Origin: Armillaria gallica
Lineage: Eukaryota; Basidiomycota; Agaricomycetes; Agaricales; Physalacriaceae
DNA length: 64,000 nt
Reading direction: 5' to 3'
Assembly (NCBI GenBank): GCA_037576215.1
Contig: JBANDB010000012.1
Span: 1,178,001-1,242,000 of the forward strand
This document shows, one piece after another, positions 11,501 through 23,124 of the stretch. A program made the translations under genes and the position numbers. The notes beneath the pieces were generated by a model, which was not told the DNA's origin, ran no database searches, and saw only the letters and a list, made by a program, of their open reading frames with translations. Every line of letters begins with the position of its first letter. Position 1 is the stretch's first letter.

Positions 11501-12773
11501 ATGACGCCCAAGCTTTTCCAGCCTATCAATGTCGGCTCTCTTCAGCTCAACCATCGCGTGGTCTTGGCTCCCATGACGCGTTTACGAGCATCGAAGACGC
11601 ATATACCCGTTGTTGGAATCGTCAAGGAGTACTACGAGCAGCGCGCGCATACCCCCGGGACTCTTTTGATTACTGAAGCTACCCTTATCGCTGAAAAGGC
11701 GGGAGGATATGACCATGTTCCAGGGATTTGGAATCAAGATCAGATTGATGCTTGGAAAGAGGTGCGCAGAGTCATTTTTTCCCTGCCATTTATGTACTTA
11801 TGAAGAAATAGATTTCAGACGCCGTTCACGCTAAAGGATCATACATATTCTGTCAACTCTACGCTCTAGGACGCGCAGCAGACCCAAAAGTGCTAGCGTC
11901 TGAGGGCCTTCCCTACGTCTCTGCTTCCCACATTCGATTGTCCACCGAAACGGTTGCCCCTCGTCCATTGACGGTGGAGGAGATTCGGGAGTACGTCCAG
12001 TTGTACGCCCAAGCTGCTCGGAACGCCATCAGTGCGGGATTCGATGGTGTGGAAATACATGGAGCACATGGTTTCCTTCCGGATCAGTTTACACGAGATG
12101 TATCAAACAACCGAACTGATGCATACGGGGTCGGTATCGAGAACAGGACACGTTTCTCACTGGAGGTTGTCGACGCCGTCGTTGAAGCGGTCGGTTCAGA
12201 AAGAGTTAGCTACCGCATCAGCCCATGGAGTAGCCTTTTTGGTGAGTGGCTTTCTCCCTCGTTGCTATCAGCTCACTCACAGGAGGCATTAGACATGAAG
12301 ATGACCAACCCCATACCTACGTTCACGTACCTGGTCTCCCAACTAAAGGCACGACAACCCAAGCTGGCGTATTTGCATGTTGTAGAGCCCAGAGTGATTG
12401 GGATGGACGACAGGAATGAAGGAGATATTGGAGCGCACGAAGGGAATGATTTCATTCGGAGTCTATGGGCCCCCAAACCTCTTATATCAACTGGAGGGTA
12501 TAATCGTCAGTCTGCAATTGATACCGCAGATAACAAGGGAGGGTTGATCGCTTTTGGACGGCAGTTTCTTGCCAACGTATGTACCTTCCCTGTCTTGTAT
12601 AGCAATTTGACATTGAACTGTTTCATTTTTAGCCCGACGTGGTCTATAGGCTGGAGAATAATGTGGCTCTCAACACGTACAACAGAGAAACATTTTACTC
12701 TCCCGGAGACGCACCAATCGGATATACCGACTACCCATTTGCCGAAGAATTTACTGCCCAACCTTTGTCTTAA
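11501..12773 (+). CDS. Old yellow enzyme (NADH:flavin oxidoreductase family), copy 1, altered active site
   Basis: Four exons (11501-11761, 11812-12241, 12293-12576, 12633-12773) give 371 residues, the usual OYE length for an FMN TIM barrel. Seen: the FMN-side motif [11 protein letters not shown] near residue 25, the substrate-binding region [13 protein letters not shown], the RTD..ENR.RF block, and the C-terminal FMN phosphate-binding block [18 protein letters not shown]. OYEs reduce or isomerise activated alkenes using NAD(P)H. The substrate-binding pair is His170/His173, and residue 175, the place of the proton-donating tyrosine of classical OYEs, is Phe. The adjacent YGGS is YGVG and Leu177 is Pro. 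In ergot-alkaloid EasA enzymes a Tyr/Phe difference here separates reductases from isomerases, so this copy may isomerise rather than reduce; that is inference. It has the same exon pattern as the copy at 28750-30029. A truncated SNF2 pseudogene begins only 31 bp after its stop. Confidence 0.9.
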
Positions 12774-12803
12774 AATTATTATCTTTATAACTTTCTGAAC
12801 ACT

Positions 12804-15800
12804 TTGAGCTACGAATCGATTCAGTCAGCAGTTCATTCGATCGCCTTGACGCAGATACTCTTACTCAGATTGTTGAAAACGCCGGTCGGCAGGTTCACTT
12901 GTGCTGAGAGCTTGCTATCCGGCAGCTGGGATTTCGCTCTTCCCTATAATTCGTCTCTCGCCGTCAAAATAAAAGGGGAAGGAGAGCAGGTACTGTTGTG
13001 GGAAGCACGTTTGGGTCTTACCGGTGACGCCTCCAAAAACAAAACCGTCTTTTCAGGTCTGCCAGTGTCGGTTGCTAGCTCTGATGTCCCCAAACTCGAT
13101 TGTGACATTTCCGGGGTTTATACACTCCTTGACCGTTGCGGTACCGCAAATGAGGCTCTACACAAGAGAAACTCAAGCTCAGAGGAAGGAACATTACCGC
13201 TACCACCGATGTTCATGGTCATGGACCCGCATCGAACAAATGATTTAGAAGATGGCTTCGTATTCTCTATCAGCAGGCGCCGTCATTAATATGGTGAGGC
13301 GCGCCCCATTATTGCGAAACTGGGCCCTTTGTGGTGGCAAAGCTCCAATGAGCAGGAAGAAGAAGTGGCCTGCAATATTCCTTGTAAGTGGGTAAGAGCG
13401 GAGAATGTCCATTTAATGGTAAGTCAGCATTTTATTTGAACGTGCGCCTTCGCCCACGCCCTTCTGTAGCCTTCGCAAAACAATGACGCGAAGTTTTCCG
13501 CTCCTGCAAAAAGGCTTGAGATCCCAGTCTCAGAGGACGCTTGTCGTAGTGCCACTGCTCTTCTTACGTGCACTGTTGCCCCACAAATTTGAGCCGTTCG
13601 TTCCTCACGTCAAATTTGTGACCGGCCAAGTTAAGCAAAGAGCAGTGATGCTCGATTGCGTTCCCCATTGTTTTGGTTGGCAGGTAGTGCCAAACAACAC
13701 GATCGCTTCGCGGTTTTCTGTCCGCGATCATTTTCACTTTCTTCTAGTCGCTCCGTTTCTCAATCACTTCGCTCTCTTTTTGACCCGCCCACCTACTCCC
13801 TTCTGTGTTTGGGTAGTTCCTGGTTTGATGCAGCAGTTACTTCTGTTCACACCTACGCTGCTCATGCTTCAGGTCTCCCGATCACCTGAGCTCTCGGCTT
13901 CTCCCGCAAGTCTCGTTGTCAGTACCTTCACACTCTCGACTTGTTGAAACTTCTGGACGCCAAGTTCTCTCCCCCCAACCCAAGAAATCACAGATTTCTT
14001 GTTCATTCACTTGATAATATCTATTCCATATTTCATCCTCTCTAAACACATCCTACCTCTACAGCTTAACTTGACCCATTCAAGAATCACCTTGGACCGG
14101 AATGGCCACATGGGTCATGGTGGGATGTAGACAAAATCCACGAACGTGGCACTTTCAGGGCATTGGCATGGCTCTTGGAGCCTATCCGTGACACTGGGGA
14201 TGATTTCAGCGCGTGGCAAGACGAAACATTACCCGAGGATCAGAGTAACTGTGAACGTTGCGCTCCTTCGGCACCTCGTATACAATGGACCCAGATGAAT
14301 AAGAAAGTCTTCGCAGTAGAGGATCCTGTAGAAGCCGGGGAATACGAACGCAGGCTCAAGAGAAGGCCCAGTCCGTTCGTCACTCAATTAAAGTTAGCGG
14401 AGGGCAACACGGGTATCGTGCGAATCGGGGTCAACATCCCATCTCTTCTTCATCGCGCACTCTCCCGTCTTCCCAAGGCTGGCCGAACCGAAAAGGCGGT
14501 GGCTTCATGGCGTCTCAACATGAACTTCAATCCTGTTGTCAACCTGAGCCTTCCTAAATTTATCCTGTCAAGTAACAAATTCGACAAGGAACACGCCCAG
14601 CTGCCCCGTTTCAAGATTCCACTTCGCAAGGACAACTCCGATCTTTAGAATGGATTAGAATGGATGTTGAAGCAAGAGTCTCGAAATGTAGCACCTTTCA
14701 TCGAAGAAGAGATCTCAGAGAGCATTCTGGACCTGTTGGGGTGGAGAGCAGAAGGACGTGCGCAGCGCCCCGTTCATATCCGTGGTGGTGTACTAGCCGA
14801 TCAAGTTGATTACGGAAAGACGGCCATCACACTTGGTCTCATTGACTGTGCCGCTAAGGACGTTGAGAAGGAGTTCGGTGCCATGGGCCGCGTCAAGGGG
14901 AAGATTCTATTGAAATCGACTCTGATTGTCGTGCCATCCCACTCAACAAGGCAATGGGACTCGGAGGTGCGCAAATTTATAAAGGAAGGATTCGAAGTGC
15001 TCGTTCTTTCTACCGTATCAAATCTCAACTCCACGACAATCAAGGATTTCCAAGGTGCTGACATTGTTGTCGTTGCGTCCAACATTTTCAAGAGCAACGT
15101 CTACCTCGATAACATTCAGCTTCTAGCCGCGGCCGGCGCTCTCCCTTCTAAAGAGGGCAAGCACTTCAATGATAAGCTACGAAGGGCTCTGGAATCTTTG
15201 AAGGCCCAAACCGATAGACTTCAAGACAAAGGTTCTGAAACTGTTATGCAAGAAATCCAAGATGCTCAAAAGCGGGATATGGTTTTACCTAATGTAATGC
15301 TTTTTGATACTGATAGCCTCTTCTAGTTAAAGAGAAAGCGGCACAAACTGCAGCAGTTATTTAGTCGAAGAGATTGAAGGGCAAGTCCTATCGTGATGCA
15401 ACTGACCAGGAGGAAGTTGAAAAGATGGCCGCCCGAGCAACAAAGATGAAATCTTCAAAAAGTTTCGAGGGGGTGGGAGGTGTCGTCCCGACGGCCTCGG
15501 AGCAGAGCGATTCTGGTACTAATACGCAGCTGAAGCGTCGTGCTTCCGCGTCGCGGAAGGGGATTGTCTTGTCGAATGACGAGGGAGACAATACTACCAG
15601 AGAAGTTGCTACCGTGTATAAGACGGTCAGCGGAAAGGTGAAGGAGGTCGATGTACTGACTATGAAAGATAAGGACAGAGATGTCGATGAACGTAAGAAA
15701 TCTGCTAGAGAGCCGAAGAAGCGCAAGGCCGTGGATGGAGGCGAACGACCTGCCAAAAAGCAGAGACGCGTCGAAAATGACCCATGGAAGTTGGAGTCAA

Positions 15801-16230
15801 AGTCCGTCCTGGAAGACTGGATACAGATGCGCTCACCTCCTTTAGGAATCTTTCACTTCGCTCCAAAGTCGTTGATGAATATACGTATTTCGACGGGAAA
15901 CTGCATTCACTCGTGACCAACTTGACGGTTGAGCGACATTGGGTTCTTTCCGGTACCCCGCCAATTCACGACTTTGCTGCTTTGAAGAAGATCGCGGCAT
16001 TCCTGAACATTCATCTTGGTGTAGATGATGACGGAGAAGGTCAGTCCGCTGAGGTCAAGAGGCGTCGACGAGAACAGACGGGTACGGTCTTCGATGTCTA
16101 TAGCAGTCATTGCGCCAGCTTATTGATCATCAGAGGTGGAGAAATTCCACTCCTTCCGAGAGGTCCACAGTCTTGAGTGGCATGCAAGACAGGGATGTCC
16201 AGTCAACGATATCATGACGTCTGTATACCC
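12804..16230 (+). pseudogene. SNF2-family helicase pseudogene, truncated at both ends
   Basis: The remnant follows a large agaricomycete SNF2-type protein. An N-terminal region (DVPKLDCDISGVYTLLDRC, FVFSISRRRH) runs into an in-frame TAA at 13287-13289, after which the family sequence resumes (YGEARPIIAKLGP). A degraded Walker A block GGVLADQVDYGKT lies at about 14784, where active members have an ADE..GxGKT-type motif. A DEAH-like block VVDEYTYF is at about 15868 and motif III, HWVLSGTPP, at about 15937. These pieces fall in three different frames with many stops in 13500-14150, which short introns cannot all explain. The C-terminal helicase lobe is missing: similarity ends near 16220 (EVEKFHSFREVHSLEWHA), shortly before the inverted repeat. 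Active relatives would use ATP to remodel chromatin or translocate on DNA; this copy should be inactive. Confidence 0.8.
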
Positions 16231-16459
16231 TATTCTTGTATAACAGACTTATTTTTTTACATTATTAATAAAACGTCATGCCGCCGGTTCTAGTGTGAAG
16301 ACAAAATTCCGTGACGGTATCTGGAATAGCGCATCCTTTTAATGTCTGACGCGCACGATCCACCAGGTATATAGTTTGCCGATCGGACGCTGCACGGAAT
16401 GTCCTTCTGGCTTAGTCTCTCGTAGACAGACGACGATATCAACCTAATGACGGATAGGA

Positions 16460-16959
16460 TATATTCTGTCGTACAGTATTGGGACAGTGGGGGTTCGGAG
16501 TCAAGTAGAGATAGGTACGAAATGTCAAAGTGTAAAGTAAGCGGTAAATAGGTATAAATAGAAGGTGGCGTTAGAGCCGTGAAAACCAATTCTCAATACT
16601 CCCACTATTTCACGGCGTCTCGAAGGTCTAAATAAGAAGGATAAAAAGGGGGTATAATGAGTGAATGTAGAGAAAATACATCTCCCACTGTTACCATGAA
16701 CCCTGGGTACCAGTTTAAAGGACAATTTCCTCGTCGTAAGAGCCAATGGCTAAGGCTGCCATTGAGGTAGTCGGCATGGTGATCTGATTGAAGGGGAATG
16801 TACCGCACTCATTCTTGAAGTATTGAGAATTGGTTTTCACGGCTCTAACGCCACCTTCTATTTATACCTATTTACCGCTTACTTTACACTTTGACATTTT
16901 GTACCTATCTCTTCTTGACTACGAACCACCACTGTCTCCGTACACTACGACAGAATATA
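16460..16959. repeat. Inverted repeat with 140-bp arms and 220-bp spacer
   Basis: The arm 16460-16599 is the reverse complement of 16820-16959 with about 15 mismatches; the innermost 80 bp are nearly identical (GTATTGAGAATTGGTTTTCA on the inner edge of each arm). Because the arms are open frames, the same short peptide (MVFTALTPPSIYTYLPLTL) appears on both strands, which is an artefact of the repeat. Transcription through it would make a long hairpin RNA. It sits at the truncated 3' end of the SNF2 pseudogene and may be a MITE of foldback type or the result of an inverted insertion. Confidence 0.75.
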
Positions 16960-17060
16960 CCTGCCCTTCGAGTCAACCACGTCCTGTTTCCGAGTCGCTG
17001 CCACCTAAACTCCAACAAGGATGGACGGTTGATATGTAGTCTGTTTTTAAACTCGATCAT

Positions 17061-17813
17061 TAACCGCGTAAGCTAGGTTATGACCAATCAATTGACACGT
17101 GATCACGTCGCGTCTGTGTTTTTCCCATTCATTTACCATCTTTGACGCGTTCCTCTGCGATATACTGCAACATGTTGCTTCCAACATCGTCGGAAACCTC
17201 AAGAAAGCGTAAATACAACAGGATTTCGACATCAGATCTCCAAATACCTGTAGTAATACCATATAATTACGGTGAAAATGCATCATCCTATTCTATTGGT
17301 ACTGAAAGCTCCGATGATAGACCTGCGCTGAGCTCTTCTGCATCTTCTGGCTATTTTTCTTCAGACAGATCCTATCTCACGCCGTTCTTGAAACCTGCTT
17401 CCTCTAATGTACCATCTGGAGCCGTCAATTTCTTTGCTTCAAATCCCTTGTACAAGTCGGGGTTGTTGCGTACTTCGAAATGAACGAGAATCGGGACCGT
17501 AAAAAAGCTTGATTTTCTGTCTCCCGTTGCCGCGCAGAGAAGTAGATTGTCACCGTTGAGGATGTAAGGAATGTATTCTTGCTGGAAATCATGTAGACCT
17601 TCCTTCCATTGCGATATACTATGTCGAGATAATGCGAGTTTGACTGCATCTGAGCCTTATGTATCTGTCCACGAAATTTTTGAGGCTTAGTGGGGTGTAT
17701 TAAGAATGAAAAACGGCGTCGACGAAGTGGTAGAAGGTCAAGACGCGCTTTCGGATGCAGTGACATAAGCTGACATAATTTGATGATTGGTCATAACCCC
17801 TCTCACGCGGTTA
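17061..17813. mobile_element. TIR-bounded element, about 753 bp, carrying one short ORF
   Basis: The left end 17061-17090 (TAACCGCGTAAGCTAGGTTA then TGACCAATCA) is the reverse complement of 17784-17813 with about 4 mismatches in 30. Each terminus carries a CCAAT-type sequence facing inward. Inside is a Ser-rich ORF starting at 17142 or 17172 and ending at 17483. No transposase domain is present. A clear target-site duplication is not visible. Confidence 0.5.
17172..17483 (+). CDS. Short Ser-rich ORF inside the TIR element
   Basis: 103 codons from MLLPTSSETSRKRKYNRIS, then a Ser/Asp-rich middle and a basic end (KSGLLRTSK). An in-frame ATG at 17142 would add ten residues. About 75 bp upstream (17094-17117) is a sequence, CACGTGATCACGTCGCGTCT, very like one upstream of the DUF6698 gene at 23074, so this may be a decayed passenger gene from the same kind of transposon. 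No domain recognised. Confidence 0.3.
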   Translation: MLLPTSSETSRKRKYNRISTSDLQIPVVIPYNYGENASSYSIGTESSDDRPALSSSASSGYFSSDRSYLTPFLKPASSNVPSGAVNFFASNPLYKSGLLRTSK

Positions 17814-18002
17814 TATGGGCGCGACAACTATAAGACTACTTCTGGCTGTGTCAACTAGATTAGCAGGGTATTCTCACCGCGTGTTTACTTCCCATACAAA
17901 TCAGTCGTCCACATTTTGAAATGTTCAAATGACCCTAGAGACCAGCGGTGATGTAATTTTCAGGTGACTCTTTCTAAGCTGAGAGGCATGAACTTCCTCC
18001 TC

Positions 18003-18160
18003 CCTAGCGTTGTGAAAGGCCGGGCTGGGCCGGGCTTTGGAGGCTTGGGCCGGGCTTGAGCAGGCTCAGGCTCAGTGAATTCACAAGCCCGAGCCTTGAG
18101 CCCAAGCCCTACAAGGCTCGGGCCAGGCTCAGGCTCAAGCCTGGGCTTATGACTTGCAAT
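18003..18160. repeat. GC-rich degenerate GGCTCAGGCT / GCCCGAGCC repeat tract
   Basis: About 150 bp built from variants of GGGCCGGGCTT, GGCTCAGGCTC and AAGCCCGAGCC in both orientations, capable of extensive self-pairing. Its base composition is sharply different from the flanks. It sits next to the 33-bp hairpin and close to one end of the Plavaka element, so a sub-terminal repeat role is possible. Confidence 0.6.
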
Positions 18161-18169
18161 ATATTTCCG

Positions 18170-18202
18170 ATTCAGTGGGGGAGGAGTCCTCCCCCACTGA
18201 AT
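18170..18202. repeat. Perfect 33-bp palindrome (16-bp stems, 1-nt centre)
   Basis: ATTCAGTGGGGGAGGA, one G, then its exact reverse complement. Every one of the 16 pairs matches, with a GGGGG/CCCCC core. It could be a transposon-end structure or a strong terminator-like hairpin; no gene is known to use it here. Confidence 0.85.
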
Positions 18203-18492
18203 AATACCCTCGGCTTCAGTTGAAGGATGCATCACCAAAAGTGTCACAACTAGGCAAGTCATGGCCCGTGTAGGTCATCCTTGATGTCTTATCACATTCC
18301 AGATAATCAGCTTAAAGGTACTTGTCAGAATTATACCTTGCCGAAAGTAGCCTGGTCAGGTATCCGCCTCCAAGGTCATTGCTAGGTCAGGAATTCCCTC
18401 CAAGGTAATATACTTGTACTGATATATCTTACTGTTAATCTGATGACCAGTCATTATAACTACAGGTATATTCTTGGAGAAATGACAGGTAG

Positions 18493-21400
18493 CTAGAACA
18501 TTGTGAAACCGAGCGCTTCACGTGGGTCTGAGCTCAAATCTTCATCGCTCTCCTCCCCACGACCACTCTGACGATTGTCTTCATCCTCAGATTCGATTTC
18601 GTCCTCCGTTTCGTCTTCTTGATCGTTTTCTGAGCCCTTGCTGCTGTCCTCATCATCCCCAGAATCACTACGCTCTTCTGAACCAAGCATCTTGTCATCT
18701 TCACTGTTGATTTTGTCGCAGGTAAGATATTCCTCGACCTCTGTGTCATCCGTGACCCCATACGTCTCCTTGACAGATTCCAGTAGTCCTTTAGTCGCCT
18801 CAAATGTGTTCCTATGGCCAACCGCCCCGCCGACATACCGCATAAGCATATCACGGTCAACAAGACTTCAGAGGTGCCATTAGCCTGTAGAATCGCATCA
18901 TGGGAGAAGATGGACTTACAAATTAACATAGTACCGTTCATAGTCTTCATCCTCTTCATCTAAGCGGCGAGCAATTGAGTGTCCCTCCAGGAATGAATCT
19001 GTCGTGCCCAGAACAAAAGTCGGAATAAGATGTACTGCACGTAGCACATCATTTGGGTCGACAAATCCAAATGCCCCATCCTCTCCTGCATCGAGAAATC
19101 CAACACGGTGCAAGCGCCTTTCCCTGAATCCTGACCTGTACATGTCATCGATCCCATACCATCGAACCCATAGAAAATCGATTTGTCTTGAGGTCCCCAT
19201 ATCTTCGTAGTTGCTCTTGTCACGAACTAGAACATGGTAAATGCCAATCACTCTTGCGTACCAATAAGGGTGAGTGTCACGCTCGTCTTCGGGTGCGAGC
19301 ATCATCACATCAGAACCGGTTCGAGGATTGATGGTATCTTGTTCACGACGGACATCATAAGATGTATAGTTGATTCGTAGAACTTTGTGTTCATACAAGC
19401 GTTCTCCAACAATGATAAGATCTTGACGGTCAGCGGTGGTGAGGTCGGTGGCACTTTCATAGAGTTCGGGTCGCATCTGCATCAAAATATGATTCTTCAG
19501 GCTGACAACGAAGCCCTAGGCATAGCCATATCAGTGACTCATCTAAACCCATGCCCTGCGATAACCATAGCATACCTGCATTGCAAGATCATCCTTGTTG
19601 TCCCGAACAAATCTACCAAGGTCCACAGGAGATCGCGTCGAATCAGAAATGTGGTAATGTTGGCTAGGGTCTGTATATGGTAAAGGATCCCATTGGCGCC
19701 GGGGCCTTCTTCCTAGGAGTTGTCGTTGGTGAATTGAGCGCAGTTGGCGCTGGCGTGCCTCGTGCACTGCAATTTGGCCTACAAATTGGCGCTTATTTGT
19801 GCGCCCATACAAACGTTTGACACGCTGGTGCTCTGTTTCACCCTAGGGGAATCATCAGAAGGAACATCACAATCAAAGAAGCACTCACTCTCTGTGTACT
19901 GTACAAGTCAGTAGGCCCAAACCTCCAGATCGTCCATGGGTAGTCTCCAAGTGCATGTAACTTGTACGTCGAAAGATTGAATTTTTTCTTTGTTTTGCAT
20001 CGTGCTTTTGTCTTCCCTGGTAGCGTTTTCCCTGCCTTCTCCGCCTTAGCAAACTCTCTTTCCTCTCGCCTAACACGAGCAGCTGCTTCAGTTGGCGTCT
20101 CCTCAGTCTCGAAGTTGCAGCAAACTGTATTTGAAAAGTGGCGAAGGAGGCGCCCAGCTTCTTTCGTTACACCGCCAAATATCTTAATAGTAGTGTCAGT
20201 ATGCATCCGCAGCTTGGCAAACCCATGCCAAGTGCCAAGGATGAAGAGAAGATCTTGTACGGTTTTGTTGTCAGTGGCAGATGGCAAAAGGCCCTCGAAG
20301 CACGGAAGAGCACACTTATCAAAGTCAGACTCTGACATCAGCCAGCATAACAAGTAGGACATACCTGCAGAAGGTCTTCGAAATCACGCGCCGCCATTTG
20401 CTTCAGAGCAGAGGCATCCTTAGTGAATCGACGAATGGTGTATCGTCCGAACTTTGGAACACGGCGGAATCTAGATAGGTCAGGTTTAAGAACAAAGCTG
20501 TAATGAAGCTAGAGTATGCGAACCGCTCATTGAGGATCTGAACCGCATGTGGTCCGATAGCATAACAGATCCGAATAAGGTGAATAAAAAGTGCCTTGAA
20601 GACACCAAGTTCGAATTCATGCATCAGATCAATGACAAATAGGACGTAGAAGTTGAAGTCAATGTCCACGTCTTGGAAGAACTCAGAGAATGCACTCTAA
20701 AAGCAAGATGTATTCAAAAAACATCATATTAAGCGGTGAAATACACATACTCGTGTTGGAATTAAGGACTCCTCTTTCAGGAAGGCCTCAACGTGAGCAC
20801 TGTTAATGGCCCGTCCCTTGAGAAAGATTTTTTTGCGGGCCTCTTCAATTCTCCAACGTGTCGGATGATTATCTTCATGAGATTTTGTCACTCTTCGCTT
20901 GAGATCATTAATCGTGCCCATCTGATGTACATCAGCCTTCCGCACGAGACACCGAGGACAAAGACAGGTCCCCATGGTCTTCAGGCATGCCATCAACATT
21001 CTAACGATGAGATCAGACACATTATAAGTCAATAGAATATGATTTACTTCTCTGGGTAGTCTGCTGAATATGCAAAGAAGCGTGGAAAGAGTCGTCGAAA
21101 CACACCATCCCAGCAATGCACAACTAGGCCATGTCGATAGGCGTCTTTGAACTTCTCATCAAGAAGCAGTCGCCACACTGCTTGCATAAGCTCTCGCTTG
21201 AGGTGCGTTAATAGGGTGTCAGATGCAGGCTCTCCAAATTCAGCCTTGTAAACATCTTGAATAATATCGGGAAGCTGTTAAATGAATACTTAGTAAACAG
21301 GTATTCACTACAGCAGATAGCGACTTACTTCAGGCATATAGACAAAATGATGCGCAGCATGAGCATCGGGTATTGCACCAATGTACTTTGACAGCAAACC

Positions 21401-22944
21401 GTAGAATATATATCCTGGCCAGAGCGAAGCATCTCCAAAATTGGTGAGGTGTGTTGAGTCGGTGTATAGCATCATGGGAACGACAACATTTTCAATTGCA
21501 ACTCCGGGAGGAGGTTTTGGAGAGGCTGTTAGAAGGGATGATGGATCTGATGGACCATCGACAGGATCATCCTCCAAGGAAGAGTCACTGGACTGGTGAG
21601 ATGAGAGCGATGAGGAAGAGACAGAATGTGAGTCGACCGACATCTGACTCGACCAGGAGGATACCTGACAAGGTGAAGATGGAGCATCCTGCTCAGTAGT
21701 GTCTGCCTCGTCAACAGATGCCATTTGAGCGTCAATAGCTGCTTGCGCAGCGCGAATCTTTTCTTCCATGTCTAGATATGCGGGTGACATGTAGACCTCT
21801 GCATATATTCGCTCTGCTGGTGAGTCCTCTGAGGGTTTCCACATCTCCTTGTAGCCCTTGAGATGGAAATCAGAGGCAGACGAGTCTTGAAATGCACTCG
21901 TGAGCACCTCCGTGAGTGAGCGGTGCCATACACCATCAATCTTGATAACAGGTGCATCAGCCTCGGAGCTCCAGGAGAAGCCTTTTTGCGGGAGTGGGAT
22001 CTCGACACTGTCTTCCTTCCAAAGATCAGAATGAAAAATGTCTGGCTTGTCAAGACGGCGGGCCTCCCGTGCAGCACTGAAGTCTTCACAATGACTGACT
22101 GAAAAGTCACCCTGCAGAATCACGTCATGAACAAGGCGGTTGAGGTCTTCTAAAGTCTTCTTTTCAGAGCTGTAATACCATCTGAATAGCCTGAAGATCG
22201 TAGGGTTGGTAAACGGTGACCAGAGGTCGGAGCACTGTCCAGGTCCAAAGACTGAATGCGGAGGACGGTGTTCTTTAGCTGAATCTGCAGCTGCGGCATG
22301 TACACCCTTGGGAATATGGGTCGGCCACTCTGTATACTCTCAGTAGACACCAAAGTCATTTGGTTCTGTAAGGCGTATTACAGGTGAATGTGGACGCGGT
22401 GGAATTGGAGAAGGTGTAGAAGAGGATAAAGAAGGCTCAGGAGTAGGTGTTCGCTCCCGCATCGGTCTCGAAGAAAGGTTCAGCTGAGAATATTGTCCCA
22501 TACGAATAGGACCTGTATCTGTTGGTATGAAGTCACGAAGGTGTTGGGGAACTTTTAAGGTGCGTCATGGACGGCCAGTCGGGAGCTTGTTGTTATCTTG
22601 GTCAAGTGAATCTATTGGCAAGGGTACTGGTGGAGCATCAATGTCTATATCTAACATGGACACATCCTGAAATTTACTGAGTATAAGCGCAAAAGTATAT
22701 GTTGAATACTACTCACCTCATTTATCACTGGCTGTTTGCTGGATTCCCCTCCCTCCATCTCTTTATCCCTCTTCTCCTTTCTCTTTTTGTTCTTGTCAAG
22801 CTTCATACGAAGTCCTTGAACGCCTCGTAAGAGGATATTGTCTGATTTCTTCTTGTTTCTGCACTGGCGATCATGTTGAGTAATTGAGCGAGAGTCGTTG
22901 TTCTTCAGAATTGTCTTGCAGGCTGAACATTTGAATGGCGCCAT
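18493..22944 (-). pseudogene. Plavaka/KDZ-type DNA transposase with two nonsense codons
   Basis: A multi-exon transposase-like gene. The N-terminus MAPFKCSACKTIL has a Cys/His zinc-binding cluster (CSAC...H..QC). The middle contains the family block MMLYTDSTHLTNFGDASLWP and HAAHHFVYMPE, then CPRCLVRKADVH and IDLMHEFELGVFK. The C-terminal part has DRDMLMRYVGGAVGHR and an acidic Asp/Glu-rich tail. These match the Plavaka-type transposases common in Agaricomycetes, related to the KDZ group and thought to have an RNase H-fold catalytic core. First junctions: exon 1 22944-22717, exon 2 22666-21329, exon 3 21274-21048, exon 4 21000-20751. Two in-frame TGA codons interrupt exon 2 (22565-22567 after LPTGRP, and 22340-22342 after DFGVY); both sit where Arg CGA fits, i.e. 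CpG to TpG change. The rest is open, so decay is recent. It is divergent from the intact DUF6698 gene, sharing a 180-bp promoter region. Confidence 0.85.
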
Positions 22945-23124
22945 CAAGAAAGAGAGAGAGCGGAAGATGCAGAGTGAGTGCAAGAAGTAAATGAATCCGG
23001 CGATCCAAACATGAATATCGTATTTTGGAATTATTTATATTAAAATAATAAATACACATAATGACGCGTCATTCACATGATCACAACGCGTCTGTTTCCT
23101 TCCTTCCACCACTACGTCACTGCC
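22945..23124. promoter_or_regulatory. Bidirectional promoter region between transposase and DUF6698 gene
   Basis: About 180 bp separate the two start codons. It contains an A/T-rich stretch near 23030-23058 and the sequence CACATGATCACAACGCGTCT at 23074-23093, nearly repeated upstream of the small ORF at 17172. Shared control of both transposon genes is plausible. Confidence 0.45.

Larger units (their letters stand above)
16231..18492. other. Nest of small repeats without an intact gene
   Basis: Holds, in order, the long inverted repeat (16460-16959), a 753-bp TIR element (17061-17813), a GC-rich repeat tract and a perfect hairpin (18003-18202), and the 3' flank of the Plavaka transposase gene. 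No host gene is supported. Confidence 0.6.

Noticed and set aside
16290..17039. Two similar short proteins starting MVFTALTPPS on opposite strands
   Set aside because: They are the two arms of the inverted repeat, not a conserved gene pair.
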